DNA of 64,000 nt from Halosolutus gelatinilyticus. Its GTDB lineage: Archaea > Halobacteriota > Halobacteria > Halobacteriales > Natrialbaceae. Where the stretch lies: assembly GCF_023028105.1 (NCBI RefSeq), contig NZ_CP095492.1, forward strand, positions 434,001-498,000, read 5' to 3'. The notes beneath the pieces were generated by a model that saw only the letters and a list, made by a program, of their open reading frames with translations, searched no databases and was not told the DNA's origin. The number at the start of each line of letters is the position of its first letter. The stretch's first letter is position 1. This document shows, piece after piece, positions 24,230 through 33,601 of this stretch. Both the position numbers and the translations under genes were made by a program.

Positions 24230-24685
24230 ATGGATCGCGCACTCGTCGTCATCGACGACACGGAATCGCACAGACAGCTGCTCGCCGAAGCGGCCGCGTT
24301 CGCGCAGGCCGACGGCGCCGACCTGGTCGCCTTCGCGTGGACGACACCGGAAGCCGCCGAGGAACGCATCGACGCGCTCGAGTGGGTCGAGAAGGTCGAA
24401 CGGACGACGTACGAGGAGACCGACCCGGACGCCATGACGCGGCAGTTCGCCCGGGAGTTCGTCGACGACGTGATTGGCGACGACGGCGACGTGCGCATCG
24501 AGACCGTCATCGCGGAGGACGGCGATCTCGACGACGCGATACTCTCGGCAGCCGACCGCCTGGACTGCGATCACGTCTTCCTCGTCGGGCGCAAGCGATC
24601 GCCAACCGGCAAGGCGATCTTCGGCGACGTCGCCCAGCGCATCCTCCTCAACTTCGACGGGCTGGTGACCGTGCGGATGCGCTGA
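24230..24685 (+). CDS. Universal stress protein (UspA family)
   Basis: 151-residue single-domain UspA protein. It has the N-terminal ALVVIDDTE strand with the conserved Asp, and the C-terminal nucleotide-binding element reduced to VGRKRSPTGKAIFGDVAQRIL, equivalent to the ATP-binding G-x2-G-x9-G-S/T motif. The ATG at 24230 is preferred to a GTG 9 bp upstream because TTTTATC lies 27-30 bp before it. It sits between an acid-sugar dehydratase and uronate dehydrogenase, so it may be expressed with the catabolic genes; its role there is unknown. Confidence 0.85.
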   Translation: MDRALVVIDDTESHRQLLAEAAAFAQADGADLVAFAWTTPEAAEERIDALEWVEKVERTTYEETDPDAMTRQFAREFVDDVIGDDGDVRIETVIAEDGDLDDAILSAADRLDCDHVFLVGRKRSPTGKAIFGDVAQRILLNFDGLVTVRMR

Positions 24686-24736
24686 GCCCGCCGTGGAGAC
24701 CGGTATTTTGATAGTGATTCCGCGAGCCTATGGCGT

Positions 24737-25573
24737 ATGGACGTACTAGTGACCGGGTCGTACGGACGCTGCGGAACGGCGATAATCGATCACCTGCACG
24801 ACGACGACCGGTACGAGTTCACGTACTACAACCGATCGGACCGAGACGAGGGTCCTTACGCCGGCTACGAGACGGTCGTCGGCGACATCTCCGACTACGA
24901 GGCGCTCCGGAAGGCCTGCGAGGGGCAGGACGCCGTCGTTCACCTCGCCGCCTACCCCTACACCGACGGCGAGTGGACCGACATCTTCGAGCCGAACATT
25001 CTCGGAATGTACAACGTCTTAGAGGCCGCCCGCGAGGCCGAGGTCGAGTCGATCGTCTTCGGGTCGACCAACCACGTGATGGGGATGTACGAACTCGAGA
25101 ACGCCCCCGAGATCTACGAGCGGGACCACGACCTCGTCATCGACCACACCGACCCCGTGCGCCCCGACTCCTACTACGGGGCGTCGAAGAGCTTCGGCGA
25201 GGACCTGGGTCGCTACTACGTCGAGGGCTATGAGTACCCGAAGCGGTTCTACACGCTCCGGATCTGCAGCGTCCGTAGCGAGGAGTACGACCACCCCTAC
25301 GGCGACGCCGAGATCGGCGTGGCGGAGGGCGAGTGGGAGCGAGGCAGCGCCGAGTACGAGGAGGAGGTCGCGCGGATGAAAGCGACCTGGCAGTCCCGCC
25401 GGGACTTCGCCCACCAGATCGACTGCTGCCTGCAGGACGACAGCGTCGAGTTCGACGTGTTCAGCGGCGTCAGCGACAACCGCCGGCGCTGGTACGGCCT
25501 CGAGCACGCCCGGGCCCGGATCGGCTACGATCCGCAAGACGACGGCGAGGAGTGGGACGAACCGCCGGCGTGA
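24737..25573 (+). CDS. udh: Uronate dehydrogenase (NAD-dependent, SDR family)
   Basis: 278-residue extended short-chain dehydrogenase with glycine motif TGSYGRCG (G7, G10, G13), a catalytic serine region GSTNHVMGMYE (109-119) and Y147-x3-K151. The GSTNHVMG block, the PDSYYGASK-FGE block and the C-terminal DNRRRWYGLEHARARIGY-P-D region match uronate dehydrogenase rather than UDP-sugar epimerases. The enzyme oxidises galacturonate or glucuronate to the aldarate lactone, the entry step of the oxidative uronate route. The dehydratase, DapA-like and semialdehyde dehydrogenase genes around it complete that route. A TATA-like TATTTTG lies about 30 bp upstream. Confidence 0.85.
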   Translation: MDVLVTGSYGRCGTAIIDHLHDDDRYEFTYYNRSDRDEGPYAGYETVVGDISDYEALRKACEGQDAVVHLAAYPYTDGEWTDIFEPNILGMYNVLEAAREAEVESIVFGSTNHVMGMYELENAPEIYERDHDLVIDHTDPVRPDSYYGASKSFGEDLGRYYVEGYEYPKRFYTLRICSVRSEEYDHPYGDAEIGVAEGEWERGSAEYEEEVARMKATWQSRRDFAHQIDCCLQDDSVEFDVFSGVSDNRRRWYGLEHARARIGYDPQDDGEEWDEPPA

Positions 25574-25769
25574 TCAACGCCGGCGGCGGCCGTCCTGGGA
25601 CCGCCGACGTCGTCCCGCGATCGGACCTGGTAGCCGTCTTTTACCGTTCACCGCGGCGATCGCGGTAGCTGGTGTCGACGCGAGCGGAACGGTCGCGGTT
25701 CGAACGACCGACTCGACGAGGGTCCGAGCGAGAAAACCGAGCGCTGTGGAACGGTCGGCGACAGGCGCT

Positions 25770-27224
25770 CTAGTAGTTCATGTAGACCGTCTTCGTCGAC
25801 GTGAAGAAGTCCAGGCCGGCGTCGCCCTGTTCGCGGTAGGTGTCCGTCGAGGACTCCTTGTAGCCGCCGAAGGGGACGTGCAGTTCGAGCCCGGTCGTCT
25901 TCTCGTTGACCTTCGCGACGCCCGCCTCGACGCGCTCGGCGAACTCGTTGGCCTCGGTGAGGTCCTGCGTGACGATGCTCGCCGAGAGGCCGTAGTCGAC
26001 GTCGTTGGCGACCTCGAGGCCTTCCTCGAAGCTGCCGACTTTCAGCACCGCCAGCACGGGGCCGAAGACCTCCTCCTGGGCGATGCGCATGTCGCGGGTC
26101 GCGTCCGAGAAGACGGTCGGTTCGACGTAGTAGCCGTCGTCGTACTCGCCGCCGGTGAGCCGCTCGCCGCCGGTCTCGAGGGTGGCGCCGTCCTCTTTCG
26201 CGGCGATCTCGACGTACTCGAGCGTTCCCTCCAGTTCGCTGCGCGTGACGTGGGGGCCCATGTCAACGTCGTCGAGACCGGAGCCGATCGCGAGCGACTC
26301 GGCGTACGCCGTGACGCCCTCGACGAACTCGTCGTAGACGTTCTCGTGGACGATCGCTCGGGAGCAGGCGGTGCAGGCCTGCCCGGTGACGCCGAACGCA
26401 CCGGCGCCGACGATGTCGACCGCGTCGTCGACGCTGGCACTTGGCATGACGACCGTCGGATTCTTCCCGCCCATCTCGCACTGGACCCGCGTGAGGTCGT
26501 CGCCGGCGGCCTTCGCGACCGCGGTGCCGACCGCCGTGGAGCCGGTAAAGGAGACGGCATCGACGCCCTCGTGGTCGGTCAGCGGCGCGCCGACCTCGCT
26601 CCCGGAGCCGGTGACGGAGTTGGCGACGCCGGCGGGCAGCCCCGCTTCGTCGAGCGCCTCGAGCAGCTTCCAGGCGACGGTCGGCGCCGCCGAGGCGGGC
26701 TTGAGGACGGCCGTGTTGCCGGCCGCCAGCGCGGGCGCGAGCTTCCAGGCGGGGATGGCGATCGGGTAGTTCCACGGCGTGATCAGCGAGACGGTCCCGA
26801 GCGGCTCCCGTTTGGTGTAGAGGTTCTTGTTCGTCCCGCTGGGCGACTTGACGGCGCCGCCGAGGTCGCGGGCCTTCTGCGCGTAGTAGTCGAAGATGTC
26901 GATCGCCCGCCCTACCTCGCCGCCGGCCTCGGCGAGGGTCTTGCCCTCCTCGCGGGTCAGCGTCTCGGCCAGGTCGTCCTTCTGGGCCTCGAGCGACCGC
27001 GCCGTCTCCGCGAGTATCGCTCCCCGTTCCGGGCCGGGCGTCGACGCCCACTCGTCCTGGGCGGCGACCGCAGCCTCGATCGCCGCCTCGGCGTCTTCGG
27101 ACGTCGACGACTGAAACGTTCCAACGACCTCGTCGGTGTTCGCGGGATTCAGTACCTCGAACGTCTCGCCCGAACTCGATTCTACCCACTCACCGTCGAC
27201 GTAGTTACGATAGTCTATCGGCAT
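25770..27224 (-). CDS. Aldehyde dehydrogenase, probable 2-oxoglutarate semialdehyde dehydrogenase
   Basis: 484-residue NAD(P)-dependent aldehyde dehydrogenase. Active-site elements are the PWNYPIAIPAWKLAPALAAG cofactor-site block, CEMGGKNP with the general-base glutamate, and GQACTAC with the nucleophilic cysteine. It is close to the second enzyme of this type near 48 kb (shared PWNYPIAIPAWKLAPALAAGNT and C-terminal GLELHVPFGG blocks). In the uronate cluster it should convert 2-oxoglutarate semialdehyde (2,5-dioxopentanoate) to 2-oxoglutarate. The convergent uronate dehydrogenase gene supports this. Two copies in one window suggest separate induction by uronates and by pentoses. Confidence 0.87.
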   Translation of the reverse strand: MPIDYRNYVDGEWVESSSGETFEVLNPANTDEVVGTFQSSTSEDAEAAIEAAVAAQDEWASTPGPERGAILAETARSLEAQKDDLAETLTREEGKTLAEAGGEVGRAIDIFDYYAQKARDLGGAVKSPSGTNKNLYTKREPLGTVSLITPWNYPIAIPAWKLAPALAAGNTAVLKPASAAPTVAWKLLEALDEAGLPAGVANSVTGSGSEVGAPLTDHEGVDAVSFTGSTAVGTAVAKAAGDDLTRVQCEMGGKNPTVVMPSASVDDAVDIVGAGAFGVTGQACTACSRAIVHENVYDEFVEGVTAYAESLAIGSGLDDVDMGPHVTRSELEGTLEYVEIAAKEDGATLETGGERLTGGEYDDGYYVEPTVFSDATRDMRIAQEEVFGPVLAVLKVGSFEEGLEVANDVDYGLSASIVTQDLTEANEFAERVEAGVAKVNEKTTGLELHVPFGGYKESSTDTYREQGDAGLDFFTSTKTVYMNY

Positions 27225-27381
27225 TCAAATGAGTGATTTCGCCCGTCCCTTACGAACGTTAGTTTCCCGGCAATACTCTCTATTCCGCCCGCGTCGAACC
27301 CGCGGCTCGTGACCGCTCTGTATCGACGTCCGGCACGCTTCCCGCCGATCGCCACTGCCCTGAGACTTGATAAATCCCAAG

Positions 27382-27390
27382 TGATTTATA
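27382..27390 (+). promoter_or_regulatory. TATA box of the small membrane protein gene
   Basis: GATTTATAT lies about 28 bp before the ATG at 27415. It forms the right arm of an inverted repeat ATAAATC-N6-GATTTAT (27370-27388) that could also be an operator overlapping the promoter. Confidence 0.5.
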
Positions 27391-27414
27391 TGCGTTCGAC
27401 GAACCATCGTGGTA

Positions 27415-27651
27415 ATGGCTTCCACGCAACGAGCGAACGAACCGGAAACGACATCCCGCACTCGAACGCGCCTCCTCGAACCGCTGTACGAGTCCCTCCT
27501 GCTGAAAATCGCGGTGGTGGGGGTCTTCCTGATCGCGGTCGGAGCGATCTTGAGCGAGGGCGTCTGGGCGGCGATCGTCGCCGTCTGGGGCATCGGGCTG
27601 TTGCTGACCGGGCTCGGCTTCTACGGCTTCATCTGGTGGCGACGGAACTAA
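27415..27651 (+). CDS. Small two-span membrane protein
   Basis: A 78-residue protein with a hydrophilic first 25 residues and two hydrophobic segments (LLKIAVVGVFLIAVGAIL; AAIVAVWGIGLLLTGLGFYG), ending in WWRRN, which predicts the C-terminus inside. I do not recognise the family. The ATG is chosen over a GTG two codons earlier because of the TATA spacing. It is not similar to the importer-associated small proteins. Confidence 0.6.
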   Translation: MASTQRANEPETTSRTRTRLLEPLYESLLLKIAVVGVFLIAVGAILSEGVWAAIVAVWGIGLLLTGLGFYGFIWWRRN

Positions 27652-27753
27652 CGGCGACGGTCGGGTATCGGCCGAGGGTCGGACCACTCGCCGATCGTTC
27701 GAAATCGCGTTCCGCCGCCGATCGCGACGTCGATCGTCCGCCGTGGCGCGAGG

Positions 27754-28188
27754 CTACCGCCGCGCGAGCTGCGAGACGTTTCGCTCGCCGGGCCGTCGCT
27801 CCAGCGAGAGACCCGAAATTTCCCGGATCGCCACCTCGCCGAGGACGTTGACTTCGCAGCCCGGTTCCAGGTGGCCGCCGACCGTCCGATCGCCGTCGAA
27901 CGCGGTCACGTGGAGGTGGGGTTCGCCGTTCGCGATGACGCCGCTGATATCGGTGACCTCCCACGCTCCGGTCAACCGAAGCTCGACGTTTCGATCGGCC
28001 TGCTCGTCCGGAAGGTCGGTCCGATCGACGTAGTGGACGTTCAGCGAACTGAACGTTCCGATACCGGTGACGACGGCCCCGGTGTCGATCGCGTGCTCGT
28101 CGCAGGCCCGCTCGATCGATTCGAGGGCCATGTCGCCGCGGTCGAGACGGACGATCACGTGTCCGTCGTCGGATTCGAACGATTCCAT
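27754..28188 (-). CDS. PPC domain (DUF296) protein
   Basis: 144-residue single-domain protein of the PPC/DUF296 family, known from plant AT-hook proteins and as a stand-alone archaeal and bacterial protein. The conserved elements are TGIGTFSSLNVHY, EVTDISGVIANGEPHLHV and GGHLEPGCEV; the histidines of these blocks usually bind a metal. Function is unknown in archaea. The start follows a TATA-like GATTTATT about 27 bp upstream. An open frame further upstream is not supported. Confidence 0.8.
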   Translation of the reverse strand: MESFESDDGHVIVRLDRGDMALESIERACDEHAIDTGAVVTGIGTFSSLNVHYVDRTDLPDEQADRNVELRLTGAWEVTDISGVIANGEPHLHVTAFDGDRTVGGHLEPGCEVNVLGEVAIREISGLSLERRPGERNVSQLARR

Positions 28189-28262
28189 GACAGCCCGTGG
28201 GGCGGCCGTCGGAATAAATCTTGACGACGCGGCAGACGAGGGGCGCGAAGCGCCCGGATCGC

Positions 28263-30677
28263 TCACTCGTCGGAGGCGGGGTGCGATCGGCCGTCTCGAT
28301 CGGCGTCCCCGGACTCGTCCCGGGTAGCGTCTTCGGCCACGTACTCGAACACATCGCCCTCGGGTTGCGCCGCGGTCTCGCCGCTCGCCTCGCCGCCGGC
28401 GAACGCCGGGTCGTCCGCGATCCGCTCGTCGTCGACGTCGACCGACGTGTCGAACTGATCGAGGGTGTTACGCAGCTGCAAGGCCTGCTGTGCGAGATCA
28501 CTGGCGTTGCGCGAGACCTGGGCCAACGCCGATGTTTGCTCCTCGGCGGAGGCCGCGACGGACTCCGTCTCCCGGGACGTCTGCCTGCTGATCGCCGCGA
28601 CGTCCTCGACCACGCCGGCCGTCTCACCGACGGCGGTCGCCTGGTCGTCGGTGGCCGCGCTGATCTCCTGGATCCCCTCGTTGGTTCGCTGCGCGTAGGT
28701 GGCGATCTCCTCGAGCGCGTCGACGGCGTCTTCGACGGTCTCGACGCTCGTGGCGACCCGATCGCTCGTTCGCCCGACGACCGCGGCGGCGTCGTCGGCC
28801 GCCGCCTGCAGCCGAATCAACTGCTGTTCGATCTCGTCGGTCGCCTCCCGGGTCTCCTGGGAGAGTTCCTTTACCTCTTTGGCGACGGCGCCGAAACCGT
28901 CGCCGCCGTCGCCCGTTCTGGAGGCTTCGATGTTCGCGTTGAGCGCGAGCATGTTGGTCTGCTCGGCGATCTCGTCGATGAACGCGGTCAGTTCGTCGAT
29001 CTGCTCGATCTCCCGCTCAAGGCGCTCGAACCGCTCGACGACCTCGTCAGTGTCGTCGGCGACGGCGGTCATCCCCTCGGCGGCCTGATCGGCCGCCTCC
29101 CGCCCGCGGACGCCGGCCGTCGCGGTCCGCTCGGCGATGGCCGCCACCTCGTCGGACGAGGACGCGATCTCCTCGGTCGTCGACGAGAGCGTGTTCAACT
29201 CGCTCGTCGCCTCCGCGACGTGTTCGTGTTGTCGCTCCGCACCGTCGGAGATGCGCTGGACGGACTCGGAGACCTGCTCGCTCGCGCTCTCGACCTCCTC
29301 GGCGCTGGCGGTCGCCTCCTCACTCGCGGCTGCGACCTCCGCGGCGAACCGCTTTACGCGCGCGGTCGTCTCCTCGATCGCGCCGATCATCTCGTTGAAC
29401 TCCCGGGCGATCGACACCATCGCCTCGCTGTCGCTCTCGGGATCCATCCGCTGCGTGAAATCGCCAGCCGCGCACTCGCGCATGACTCGACTGTACTCGT
29501 CGGCTTTGCGTTCCAGGTGGACGTTGGTGCGCTGGGTCTCGTTCCGCGCGGCCTCGGCTTCCTGCCGAGCCGTTTCGGCCTCGCGGATCTGTTCGTCCAG
29601 CGCGTCGCGCATCGACGCGAACCCGTCGTAGAGCTGCCCGATCTCGTCGATCCGGGACGTCTGCAGGTCCACCTCGAGCGTCCCTTCCTCCATCGTCCGG
29701 GCCTTGTCCCGCAGCCGCGTGATCGGGACCGCGGTCTGGCGGCCGACGACGACGGTGATCCCGAGCACCGCGATCAGCCCCACGCCCACGACGCCGAGCA
29801 GCGACTGGCCGACGATGTTCGCGGTCGCGAACGCCACCGATCGCGGGACCGACGTGACCAGGATCCAGTCGGTGCCGTCGACAATCGTGGCCGCGTGAAC
29901 GTGCGAGTCGCCTTCGAACACCGAGGCCGAGTCGGTCGTCGGTCGCGACGCACCGTCGATCGACGCCGACGCGAGCGGCCCGTCCTCGGGGCCGGCCACG
30001 ACCGAGGTGCCGTCGGCGGAGACGATCGTCGTCCGCTGCTTCTCGAACGGCTGGTGGAGCCCTAGCACCTGTTCTTTGACGCCGCCGACCAGAACGACGA
30101 CCCTGTCATCGTCGTCCAGCACCGGCGTGGCGAAGTAGACGGCGCGGCCGTCAGCGGCTTCGAAGGAGCGAGCGCTCATATCCACCTGATACACCGACTC
30201 GCTGAGATCCCGATACTGGGAGACGTCGGTCCACGGTTCGTCGATCTCCGCTAGCGTGCGGCTGCCGGCACTCTTGGAGTTCGTGGCCACGAGCGTCCCC
30301 TCCTCGCGGTCGACCACGTGGACCGCTCTGACCGTCAGTCCGAGGTTGTTCGCTCTGGCGAGGACCTGTTCCTCGACGACGTCGGGGTCGTCGTGTGCGA
30401 TCGCGTCGTCGGTGGCGATCGCGGCCGTCTGGCGTTTCATCTCCGAGATCCAGTCCCCGACCGCGTCGCTCTGGAGCGACGCCGCCGACCGCAGCTGGCG
30501 GTCGGCGTTGTCGTCGACGGACTGCTGAGCCCGAACGTACCCGACGCTGCCGACGAGCGCCAGTACCACGACGACGACGAGCAACAACGCGCCCAGTTTG
30601 TACGCGAACCGCCGCCGAACGACGGACGGACCGATCCCCCCGGCGAGTCGACTGCCGATCGAGTCGTCTTCACTCAC
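28263..30677 (-). CDS. Methyl-accepting chemotaxis transducer (Htr type)
   Basis: 804-residue membrane transducer. Membrane span 1 lies around 25-48; an extracellular sensory domain of about 230 residues resembling a Cache sensor follows; span 2 is near 285-310; then HAMP, a long coiled-coil methylation region and the signalling hairpin with the invariant EQTNMLALNANIEASR block. It signals to a CheA/CheW array encoded elsewhere. Translation begins at GTG. Its position between uronate and pectin genes suggests it senses a plant sugar or sugar acid, or a binding lipoprotein carrying one, but no ligand residues can be read. The acidic C-terminal tail is typical of haloarchaeal transducers. Confidence 0.9.
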   Translation of the reverse strand: MSEDDSIGSRLAGGIGPSVVRRRFAYKLGALLLVVVVVLALVGSVGYVRAQQSVDDNADRQLRSAASLQSDAVGDWISEMKRQTAAIATDDAIAHDDPDVVEEQVLARANNLGLTVRAVHVVDREEGTLVATNSKSAGSRTLAEIDEPWTDVSQYRDLSESVYQVDMSARSFEAADGRAVYFATPVLDDDDRVVVLVGGVKEQVLGLHQPFEKQRTTIVSADGTSVVAGPEDGPLASASIDGASRPTTDSASVFEGDSHVHAATIVDGTDWILVTSVPRSVAFATANIVGQSLLGVVGVGLIAVLGITVVVGRQTAVPITRLRDKARTMEEGTLEVDLQTSRIDEIGQLYDGFASMRDALDEQIREAETARQEAEAARNETQRTNVHLERKADEYSRVMRECAAGDFTQRMDPESDSEAMVSIAREFNEMIGAIEETTARVKRFAAEVAAASEEATASAEEVESASEQVSESVQRISDGAERQHEHVAEATSELNTLSSTTEEIASSSDEVAAIAERTATAGVRGREAADQAAEGMTAVADDTDEVVERFERLEREIEQIDELTAFIDEIAEQTNMLALNANIEASRTGDGGDGFGAVAKEVKELSQETREATDEIEQQLIRLQAAADDAAAVVGRTSDRVATSVETVEDAVDALEEIATYAQRTNEGIQEISAATDDQATAVGETAGVVEDVAAISRQTSRETESVAASAEEQTSALAQVSRNASDLAQQALQLRNTLDQFDTSVDVDDERIADDPAFAGGEASGETAAQPEGDVFEYVAEDATRDESGDADRDGRSHPASDE

Positions 30678-30902
30678 CCCCGATCGCCCCCACTACCGAA
30701 CCTGCGTTCATGTCTCAACTCGAAATATTCTTCATACTTAATAAATCTTGCCCACAAATATCGACGGAGACGAGTACGATCAGCCCCGGCGCGACGCGCC
30801 GGCGAGAGTGGATCGAATTCGCGGGCCGCGCTCGCAATAGCGACCCGCCGAACGCTGGGGATCCCCGACGTGACAGCCGTACCCGCCGAAACGAAGCAGA
30901 AG

Positions 30903-31955
30903 TCAGTTCAGCAGGTCGTCGCCGACGAACCCGTACCGATCGGCGAGATCGATGCGCTCGCCCGTGCGACCGGACTCGTAGGCGGCCATGGTGACGAGTA
31001 GCGTCCTGAACGCGTCACGGACCGTAATCGGCGGCTCGGTTCCGGTTCGGACCGCCTCGGCGAACGCCTCGGCCTTCGTCTGGCGGCCGTGGTAGTCGCG
31101 GTACGGGTCGTGTTCGGTTCCCTCGGCGTCGATCGTGTAGCCGGTGCGCTCGGTCCACTCCCGGCCCTCCAGGTAGACGGCGCCGTCGTCGTCCCAGATG
31201 TGGATGTGCTCCCGCGTGCACGCGACGATCCCCGTGTCCGAGACGGTGGCGATCGCACCCTCGTCGAACTCGATGGTGATCGAGGACTGCGTGTCGAAGA
31301 GCTGCTCGTCGTCGTGGAACTCGACGGTGGCGGAGACGGTGGCCGGCGTGAGGCCGGTCACCCAGAGGATCGCGTCGATGACGTGCGAACCGACGTTCAG
31401 CAGGTGGCCGCCCCCGCTCAGGTCGGGGTCCATCCGCCAGTCGTCCATGGTCTCGTAGTACGAGCGCCAGTCGTGGGTGATCTCGCCCGTGATGAACGTC
31501 GGATCGGCGTCGCCCTCCGCCCACCGCTCGCGGGCCTCGACGAACGCCGGGTTCAGGTGTCGCTGGTAGCCCAGCATCATCACCCGATCGGTCTCGCGGT
31601 CTCGCCGGTAGAGGTCGTGGGCGTCCTCGACGGACGTCGCCAGGGGCTTCTCGCAGAGCACGTGGAGGTCCCGCTCCAGGGCGGCAACCGTCTGCTCGTA
31701 GTGGAGCCCGTTGGGCGTGGCGATCGCCGCCGCGTCGAGGTCGGCCTCGTCGAGCATCGTCTCGTAGTCGAGGTACTGCGCCGCGGGCGACACCTCGAGG
31801 TCGCGACCCGCGTCGGCCAGGTTCGCCTCGCTGACGTCGGCGATCGCGACCAGTTCCGCGCCGGGCACGGAATCGAACTGTCGTCCGAGCCGGACGCCGA
31901 GGCTGCCGAGTCCGACGAGTCCGACGCGAAGATCGGGTTCTGTTGCGTTGGCCAT
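30903..31955 (-). CDS. Gfo/Idh/MocA-family oxidoreductase
   Basis: 350-residue NAD(P)-dependent sugar oxidoreductase. The N-terminal Rossmann fold has VGLVGLGSLG, the middle has the family CEKPLA motif, and the second domain has GGHLLNVGSHVIDAILW. The start is the ATG of MANATEPD, with a TATA-like AATTATAG about 30 bp upstream; 19 more in-frame residues exist upstream. It differs clearly from the xylose dehydrogenase of the same superfamily near 53 kb. The substrate is unknown; the downstream GH28 gene is on the same strand upstream of it with a 95-bp spacer, suggesting a pectin-derived or rare sugar. Confidence 0.82.
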   Translation of the reverse strand: MANATEPDLRVGLVGLGSLGVRLGRQFDSVPGAELVAIADVSEANLADAGRDLEVSPAAQYLDYETMLDEADLDAAAIATPNGLHYEQTVAALERDLHVLCEKPLATSVEDAHDLYRRDRETDRVMMLGYQRHLNPAFVEARERWAEGDADPTFITGEITHDWRSYYETMDDWRMDPDLSGGGHLLNVGSHVIDAILWVTGLTPATVSATVEFHDDEQLFDTQSSITIEFDEGAIATVSDTGIVACTREHIHIWDDDGAVYLEGREWTERTGYTIDAEGTEHDPYRDYHGRQTKAEAFAEAVRTGTEPPITVRDAFRTLLVTMAAYESGRTGERIDLADRYGFVGDDLLN

Positions 31956-32050
31956 GTGGTACTCACGCATACAGACAAGCGAACTATAATTGTTTTGTTC
32001 GATCGGTCCCACGGGTCGCGACCGGAGATCGACTCGCGCTTCGGCGCCGG

Positions 32051-33601
32051 TTAGGAGCGCTCGATCGTCGCGTCGGTGTCGTTCCCGAGTTCGACCTCGT
32101 CGGCCAGCGAGCCGTGGTTACCGGCGAGCGAAATCTCGCGCGTGTTCGGTCCGTCTGCCTCCAGAAACGCCCCGTCCGACGGCGGGGCGCAGCCGCGAAC
32201 GCGAGTTCGATCGACGTTCCGCAGCGAGACCACGGGCGCGGCCTGGGAGTCAGGCACTCGAAGGCCGTCGATCGTCACGTCCTCGGTCTCTTCGAACCGC
32301 ATCGCCGGACTCCCGGGCGTTCGGATTCGAACGTCGCGAAACGAGATGTCGGCGATCGACTTGCAGAACAGGCCGTGGGTCTGCTCGTAGTCGTAGGCCA
32401 TCGCGGGATCGAGGTCCGTCGCGTCGAGCGATCGGGTCGCGTCGATGTCGACGTCGCGAAACGAGATACCCGCGAAGTACCGCTCGGGAAGACCGGCGAA
32501 GAAGCCGGCGGTCTCGACCTCCCGGGCGGTGATGTTGGTAAAGGAGACGTTCCGGACCATCGGCGTTCCCTCGTCGATCGGTTCGGGATCGCTGTCGAGC
32601 GGCGTGAAGTAGTAGCCGTTGACGACGAACGGACAGGCGATCCGCCGCATGACGATGTTGTCGAAGCGGAGGTCCTCGACGACGCCGCCGCGATCCCGCG
32701 CGGTCTTGATCCGCACGCCGCGATCGGTGTCGGTGAACGTGCAGTTGGTGACCGTTACATCGCGGACGTCGCCGGACATCTCGCTCCCGATGACGACGCC
32801 GCCGTGGCCCGCCTCGACGGTGCAGTTGGTGACGGTGATCTGAGACGCCGGTTCGCCGACCTCGCGTCCCTCGGCGTTCTTCCCGGACTTGATGCAGATC
32901 GCGTCGTCGCCCGCGTTGATGTACGTGTCGCTGATGCGGACGTACCGGGAGGAGTCGATGTCGATCCCGTCGCCGTTCGGGGCGTCCGCCGGGTTCTCGA
33001 TATTGACGTCGTGGATCGTCACGTTCTCGGAGTAGACGACGTGGGTGTTCCAGAACGGCGAGTTTCGCAGCGTGACGCCCGAGACGCTGACGTTCCCGGA
33101 GTCGAGGACCTGGAACAGCGGCGGCCGGTGGGTGAAGCTGCTCACGTCGTCCTGCTTGTCGTTTCGCTCCTCGAACTCGGCCAGGCGCTCCCGGAGTCCC
33201 TCGGGGATCTCCGACTCGGGCGCGTCGTAGAACTCCCACCAGTACTGGCCGTTGCCGTCGATCGTCCCGCGCCCGGCGATCGAAACGTTCTCGGCGCCGT
33301 CGACGAGCAGGCAGGGGTGGAACCCGACCTGATCCCACCCCTCCCAGCGGCTCTCGACCGTCGGAAAGGCGTCGTAGTCGCCGACGAACCGCAGTGTCGC
33401 CCCCGAGTCCACGTGAAGCGTCGTGTGATCGCCGACCGTGAGCGGCGCGGTCACGTACGTACCGGGGGGGACGTACACTGTTCCACCGGACTCGGCGCAG
33501 TCGTCGAGCGCCGTCTGAATGGCGTCGGTATCGAGAACGTCCGGATCGCCGCTCGCGCCGTACTCGCGAATGTCGAATCGATCTGTGTCAGGCACTGCCA
33601 T
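32051..33601 (-). CDS. Cytoplasmic GH28 polygalacturonase
   Basis: 516-residue right-handed beta-helix of glycoside hydrolase family 28. The catalytic set is visible: NGDGIDID (D211), AGDDAICIKSG (D232, D233), GHGG (H266) and RGVRIKT, equivalent to the NTD, DD, GHG and RxK motifs of polygalacturonases. There is no signal peptide, so the enzyme probably acts inside the cell on imported oligogalacturonides, most likely as an exo-enzyme releasing galacturonate. A TATA-like TTTATTT precedes the ATG. It is the upstream neighbour of the Gfo/Idh/MocA gene on the same strand. Confidence 0.9.
   Translation of the reverse strand: MAVPDTDRFDIREYGASGDPDVLDTDAIQTALDDCAESGGTVYVPPGTYVTAPLTVGDHTTLHVDSGATLRFVGDYDAFPTVESRWEGWDQVGFHPCLLVDGAENVSIAGRGTIDGNGQYWWEFYDAPESEIPEGLRERLAEFEERNDKQDDVSSFTHRPPLFQVLDSGNVSVSGVTLRNSPFWNTHVVYSENVTIHDVNIENPADAPNGDGIDIDSSRYVRISDTYINAGDDAICIKSGKNAEGREVGEPASQITVTNCTVEAGHGGVVIGSEMSGDVRDVTVTNCTFTDTDRGVRIKTARDRGGVVEDLRFDNIVMRRIACPFVVNGYYFTPLDSDPEPIDEGTPMVRNVSFTNITAREVETAGFFAGLPERYFAGISFRDVDIDATRSLDATDLDPAMAYDYEQTHGLFCKSIADISFRDVRIRTPGSPAMRFEETEDVTIDGLRVPDSQAAPVVSLRNVDRTRVRGCAPPSDGAFLEADGPNTREISLAGNHGSLADEVELGNDTDATIERS

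Noticed and set aside
27754-28266. Longer version of the PPC-domain protein with extra N-terminal residues
   Set aside because: The extra residues are Ser/Pro/Arg-rich and the TATA box lies between them and the chosen ATG.
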